NCBI GenBank assembly: GCA_041687475.1
Contig: JAWLBW010000252.1
Location: 1 to 6,886 of the forward strand
Origin: JAWLBW01 sp041687475
GTDB taxonomy: Bacteria; J088; JAWLBW01
Reading direction: 5' to 3'
DNA: 6,886 nucleotides
The translations under genes and the position numbers were made by a program. The stretch's first letter is position 1. Each line of letters starts with the position of its first letter. Below are positions 6,340 through 6,886 of this stretch, piece by piece. The notes under the pieces are model-generated. The model had not been told where the DNA came from and searched no databases. It saw only the letters and a program-made list of their open reading frames with translations.

Positions 6340-6362
6340 GCATTACATTGCAACCGTAATGC
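6340..6362. repeat. Inverted repeat GCATTAC / GTAATGC
   Basis: Perfect 7-bp arms (6340-6346 and 6356-6362) flank a 9-base loop containing TTGCAACC. It lies directly after the palindrome AGCCGGCT (6331-6338). Base composition is AT-richer than its surroundings. Confidence 0.55.
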
Positions 6363-6377
6363 AATTCAACACGCGCA

Positions 6378-6392
6378 CCCGTGCAGCACGGG
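6378..6392. repeat. Near-perfect palindrome CCCGTGC-A-GCACGGG
   Basis: Seven-base arms around a single central base. Its 11-base core GTGCAGCACGG recurs in inverse orientation at 6585-6595 and 6637-6647, so the core is a third repeated word in this tract. Confidence 0.55.
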
Positions 6393-6426
6393 AGGTCCCT
6401 CCTACGCTTCGCTCGTCGGGATGACG
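6393..6426 (-). repeat. GTCATCCCGA...GGGACCT interspersed module, minus orientation
   Basis: On the minus strand the segment starts CGTCATCCCGACGAGCGAAG and ends AGGGACCT. It is related to the element at 6251-6298 but points the opposite way, and it resembles GTCATCCCGAGCGAAGCGAG sequences found in many bacteria. Confidence 0.5.
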
Positions 6427-6447
6427 GGTTGCAAGGGAATCATCGGC

Positions 6448-6462
6448 GGGGGCATCGCCCCC
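6448..6462. repeat. GC-only hairpin GGGGGC-ATC-GCCCCC
   Basis: Perfect 6-bp stem with a 3-base loop, followed by TGCGCCCCC. It has no T-run, so it is not an obvious terminator. Confidence 0.5.
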
Positions 6463-6482
6463 TGCGCCCCCAAAGCGAGAAT

Positions 6483-6513
6483 CGAGCACCGCAGGTGCGA
6501 GCCTCGCGGATAA
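6483..6513. repeat. 31-bp stem-loop repeat, copy 2
   Basis: Identical to 6210-6240 except at one base, in the same orientation. The loop change (GAA to GCA) leaves both stems intact, which hints that the structure matters or that the copy is recent. Confidence 0.8.
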
Positions 6514-6529
6514 TCATGCACCGCTCTCA

Positions 6530-6558
6530 TTCCACCCGCAGCGAAGCGCAGGGTGGAA
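6530..6558. repeat. Inverted repeat TTCCACCC ... GGGTGGAA
   Basis: Perfect 8-bp arms (6530-6537, 6551-6558) enclose GCAGCGAAGCGCA. It resembles palindromic GGTGG...AGCGAAGC...CCACC elements common between bacterial genes. Two CTGCAG sites (6560-6565, 6568-6573) follow at once. Confidence 0.55.
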
Positions 6559-6572
6559 CCTGCAGCCCTGCA

Positions 6573-6628
6573 GAAACCGTCCGACCGTGCTGCACGCCTT
6601 GACCATCGGCCATCGACCATTGGCCATT
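6573..6628. repeat. Diverged partial copy of the 90-bp repeat unit with heptad run
   Basis: Bases 6573-6604 match 6761-6792 at 28 of 32 positions. They are followed by the heptads ATCGGCC, ATCGACC and ATTGGCC (6605-6625), an ATYGRCC 7-bp tandem run that also appears in the exact unit as ATCGGCC-ATTGGCC (6802-6815). Confidence 0.6.
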
Positions 6629-6724
6629 TCGTGCAACCGTGCTGCACCTCGCGTTGTCCTTATGCGGACGACTGACGGCGGACGTCCGACGACCACCATG
6701 CAGCCGTGCAGCGCGTCGTTTGAG

Positions 6725-6886
6725 CATTGCGGGCTTCGACGGCGCTCAGCCCGAACGGTTGAAACCGTCCATCCGTCCCGCACGCCTTGACCATTGGTTT
6801 CATCGGCCATTGGCCATTGCGGGCTTCGACGGCGCTCAGCCCGAACGGTTGAAACCGTCCATCCGTCCCGCACGCCTTGACCATTG
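6725..6886. repeat. Tandem repeat, 90-bp period, 72-bp identical units, running off the right edge
   Basis: Bases 6725-6796 and 6815-6886 are identical over 72 bp, separated by 18 bp (gtttcatcggccattggc). Each unit contains the hairpin CGGGCT/AGCCCG (6730-6735 with 6748-6753), the hairpin ACGGTT-GA-AACCGT (6755-6768) and the doublet CCGTCC-AT-CCGTCC. The first hairpin belongs to the GGGCTTCGAC...CTCAGCCCGAACGG sequence widespread in bacteria. Copy 2 ends exactly at the window edge, so more units may follow. Confidence 0.85.

Larger units (their letters stand above)
5959..6886. other. Gene-free tract rich in short repeats
   Basis: About 930 bases follow the oxygenase gene without a credible gene. 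No open frame on either strand has a recognisable domain, and the longer ones are repeats read as protein (for example two copies of a VRDGWTVSTVRAERRRSPQ-like segment on the minus strand). The tract is a patchwork of hairpins, a 31-bp direct repeat, palindromic modules and a tandem repeat, listed separately. Roughly 5959-6033 and 6095-6209 hold nothing I recognise. Confidence 0.7.

Noticed and set aside
5870..6340. 156-codon plus-strand frame running out of the oxygenase gene
   Set aside because: Starts inside the oxygenase gene in another frame and continues through interspersed repeats; no domain.
6331..6392. Integron attC site
   Set aside because: No convincing pair of RYYYAAC/GTTRRRY ends with the expected inner sites, and no cassette gene nearby.
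6210..6513. Insertion sequence or MITE bounded by the 31-bp repeats
   Set aside because: The copies are direct, not inverted; no transposase and no clear target duplication are visible. Kept only as a repeat pair.
6514..6873. 119-codon minus-strand frame with an internally repeated peptide
   Set aside because: The peptide repeat is the 90-bp DNA repeat translated; the frame crosses palindromic modules and has no family.
6725..6886. CRISPR array
   Set aside because: Repeats of 72 bp with one 18-bp gap, containing two hairpins, do not fit CRISPR repeat and spacer sizes, and no cas genes are present.

Overview
The window is GC-rich bacterial DNA in three blocks: a long minus-strand operon for a multisubunit Mrp-type cation/proton antiporter (1-4493, cut by the left edge), a divergent plus-strand gene for a DUF2236/MpaB-family putative heme oxygenase (4687-5958), and about 930 bases without a credible gene (5959-6886) that are packed with short interspersed and tandem repeats. 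High GC, many GTG starts and tightly overlapping genes suit a GC-rich Gram-negative-type bacterium. The phylum cannot be fixed from this window.

Operon (transcribed right to left): MrpE, MrpF, MrpG, a MbhD/DUF4040 subunit, an MbhE-MrpB fusion, MrpC, an MrpD-type antiporter subunit, then a second MrpD-like antiporter subunit that runs off the window. Six of the seven junctions are 4-nt ATGA or GTGA overlaps and the seventh is a 1-nt gap, so the cluster looks translationally coupled and made as one complex. No full-length MrpA is present. Its C-terminal parts appear as the small MbhD-like protein and as the N-terminal half of the MrpB protein. This E-F-G-(A C-terminal)-B-C-D-D' order resembles the Mrp-like membrane module of archaeal Mbh/Mbx complexes more than the classical mrpABCDEFG order. 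Together the subunits should form an inner-membrane assembly exchanging Na+ (or another monovalent cation) for H+. Whether a further antiporter or a redox module follows lies outside the window.

The 193-base divergent intergenic region (4494-4686) holds candidate promoters for both directions. The plus-strand gene encodes a 423-residue protein without a signal peptide. It keeps the DUF2236 signature, including Arg172, Thr176 and His206, whose spacing matches the heme-pocket residues of latex-clearing protein as I recall them.

The right-hand tract (5959-6886) contains a terminator-like hairpin, two copies of a 31-bp stem-loop repeat, several palindromic modules resembling short repeats seen in many unrelated bacterial genomes, a 7-bp heptad repeat, and a 90-bp-period tandem repeat that continues to the right edge. 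Open frames in this tract look like by-products of the repeats, not genes.
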